Source of the DNA: Anabas testudineus
Taxonomy: Eukaryota > Chordata > Actinopteri > Anabantiformes > Anabantidae
DNA: 64,000 nt
Direction of reading: 5' to 3'
Assembly: GCF_900324465.2 (NCBI RefSeq)
Contig: NC_046626.1
Coordinates: 5,663,459-5,727,458 of the forward strand
The translations under genes were made by a program, and so were the position numbers. Below the pieces are notes generated by a model that saw nothing but the letters and a program-made list of their open reading frames with translations, had not been told where the DNA came from and did no database searches. Below are positions 63,561 to 64,000 of this stretch, piece after piece. Position 1 is the stretch's first letter. The number at the start of each line of letters is the position of its first letter.

Positions 63561-63902
63561 GAGGACTGAGCAGCATCCTCTCCTCACTGCGCGCGGGTCA
63601 GGATCTTTCTTCTGTGGGATGAATACGGAGGAGCCGCTCAAGTGGGAGGGAAGAGGACCACACCTACGGCAGGTTTCAAAATGTCCAACATAAGGTGATT
63701 AGAGCGCTGGTGTTTGTGCAGAAGTAAGTTTTTAGGCCGTCAAACTTCGCCTTCTGACACTGTCGATTGGAGTTTTTGTGCCACCATGAAGCGGAATACG
63801 TCTTGATGGGAAGACATGGATTTTGCACGGAGGCTGTTCCTTCTTCTAAAACCCCAAGAACTTTACTCTGGAAATGATGCTGTAAATCTCAGAGTTTCTT
63901 AT
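63560..63902 (+). other. Possible non-coding first exon at right edge
   Basis: A GC-richer stretch holds two good donor sites, GCAGAA-GTAAGT (after 63723) and TTCTTAT-GTAAGT (after 63902). The GCCACCATGAAG at about 63786 has a strong context but its frame stops after six codons. This looks like a 5' UTR exon of a plus-strand gene extending beyond the window. The gene is not identifiable; in human the neighbour of WDR48 is the sodium channel SCN11A. Confidence 0.3.
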
Positions 63903-64000
63903 GTAAGTATACCAGGAAGGACTTTCAGATTCTGTCTTTCATTTTGACCATGCACCCTAAAGCGCATGGCACCACTTGTTAGGTCATTTCATCTTCTGCT

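Overview
The window is nuclear DNA from a ray-finned (teleost, probably percomorph) fish. Genes have introns with GT/AG borders, Tc1-like, Tigger-like and tRNA-SINE repeats of teleost type are present, and the gene set (oxsr1, slc22a13, xirp1, csrnp1, gorasp1, wdr48) is the group found around human 3p22.2. There are no operons, no CRISPR array, and I saw no retrovirus-like element.

Layout. 1-6024: a broken, 5'-truncated copy of part of xirp1 (minus strand), beginning with a copy of its 3' flank. 6025-7369: the last exons of oxsr1 (plus), missing the core of the conserved C-terminal domain. 7370-11985: intergenic, with a Tigger-like DNA element and a Tc1-like relic. 11986-17014: slc22a13-like organic anion transporter (plus, ten coding exons, 535 aa). 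17389-35400: the intact xirp1 locus (minus): 5' UTR exon, six shared N-terminal coding exons, one 6.9-kb Xin-repeat exon with its own stop, then two exons encoding a LIM domain and a long tail. 35400-42600: gene-poor spacer. 42600-49500: csrnp1 (plus). 50300-53596: gorasp1 (plus). 56139-62182: wdr48 (minus, 18 coding exons, 677 aa). 62183-64000: spacer, perhaps with a non-coding first exon at the right edge.

The most striking structure is a recent tandem duplication. Bases 1-6024 match 17389-28550 in the same orientation, with internal deletions. At about 6025 the xirp1 homology stops inside an exon and oxsr1 intron sequence begins. The simplest reading is that a block from an oxsr1 intron through slc22a13 into the first part of the xirp1 long exon was duplicated head to tail. 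That leaves a 5'-less xirp1 joined to a 5'-less oxsr1 at the junction, with the intact xirp1 retained on the right. It predicts a second slc22a13 and a complete oxsr1 just left of the window.

The second point is that xirp1 looks like two proteins in one gene. All exon phases fit both an actin-binding Xin protein (2302 aa, or 2555 aa with the N-terminal exons) and a LIM-domain protein (about 1236 aa) made by skipping the Xin exon. This layout is known for mammalian XIRP2.

The genes are neighbours by descent rather than a pathway: muscle cytoskeleton (xirp1), transport (slc22a13), WNK-pathway kinase (oxsr1 remnant), an immediate-early type nuclear protein (csrnp1), Golgi stacking (gorasp1) and deubiquitinase control (wdr48). 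gorasp1 and wdr48 are tail to tail. All exon borders were read by eye from splice signals, reading frame and family knowledge; no alignment or search was run.
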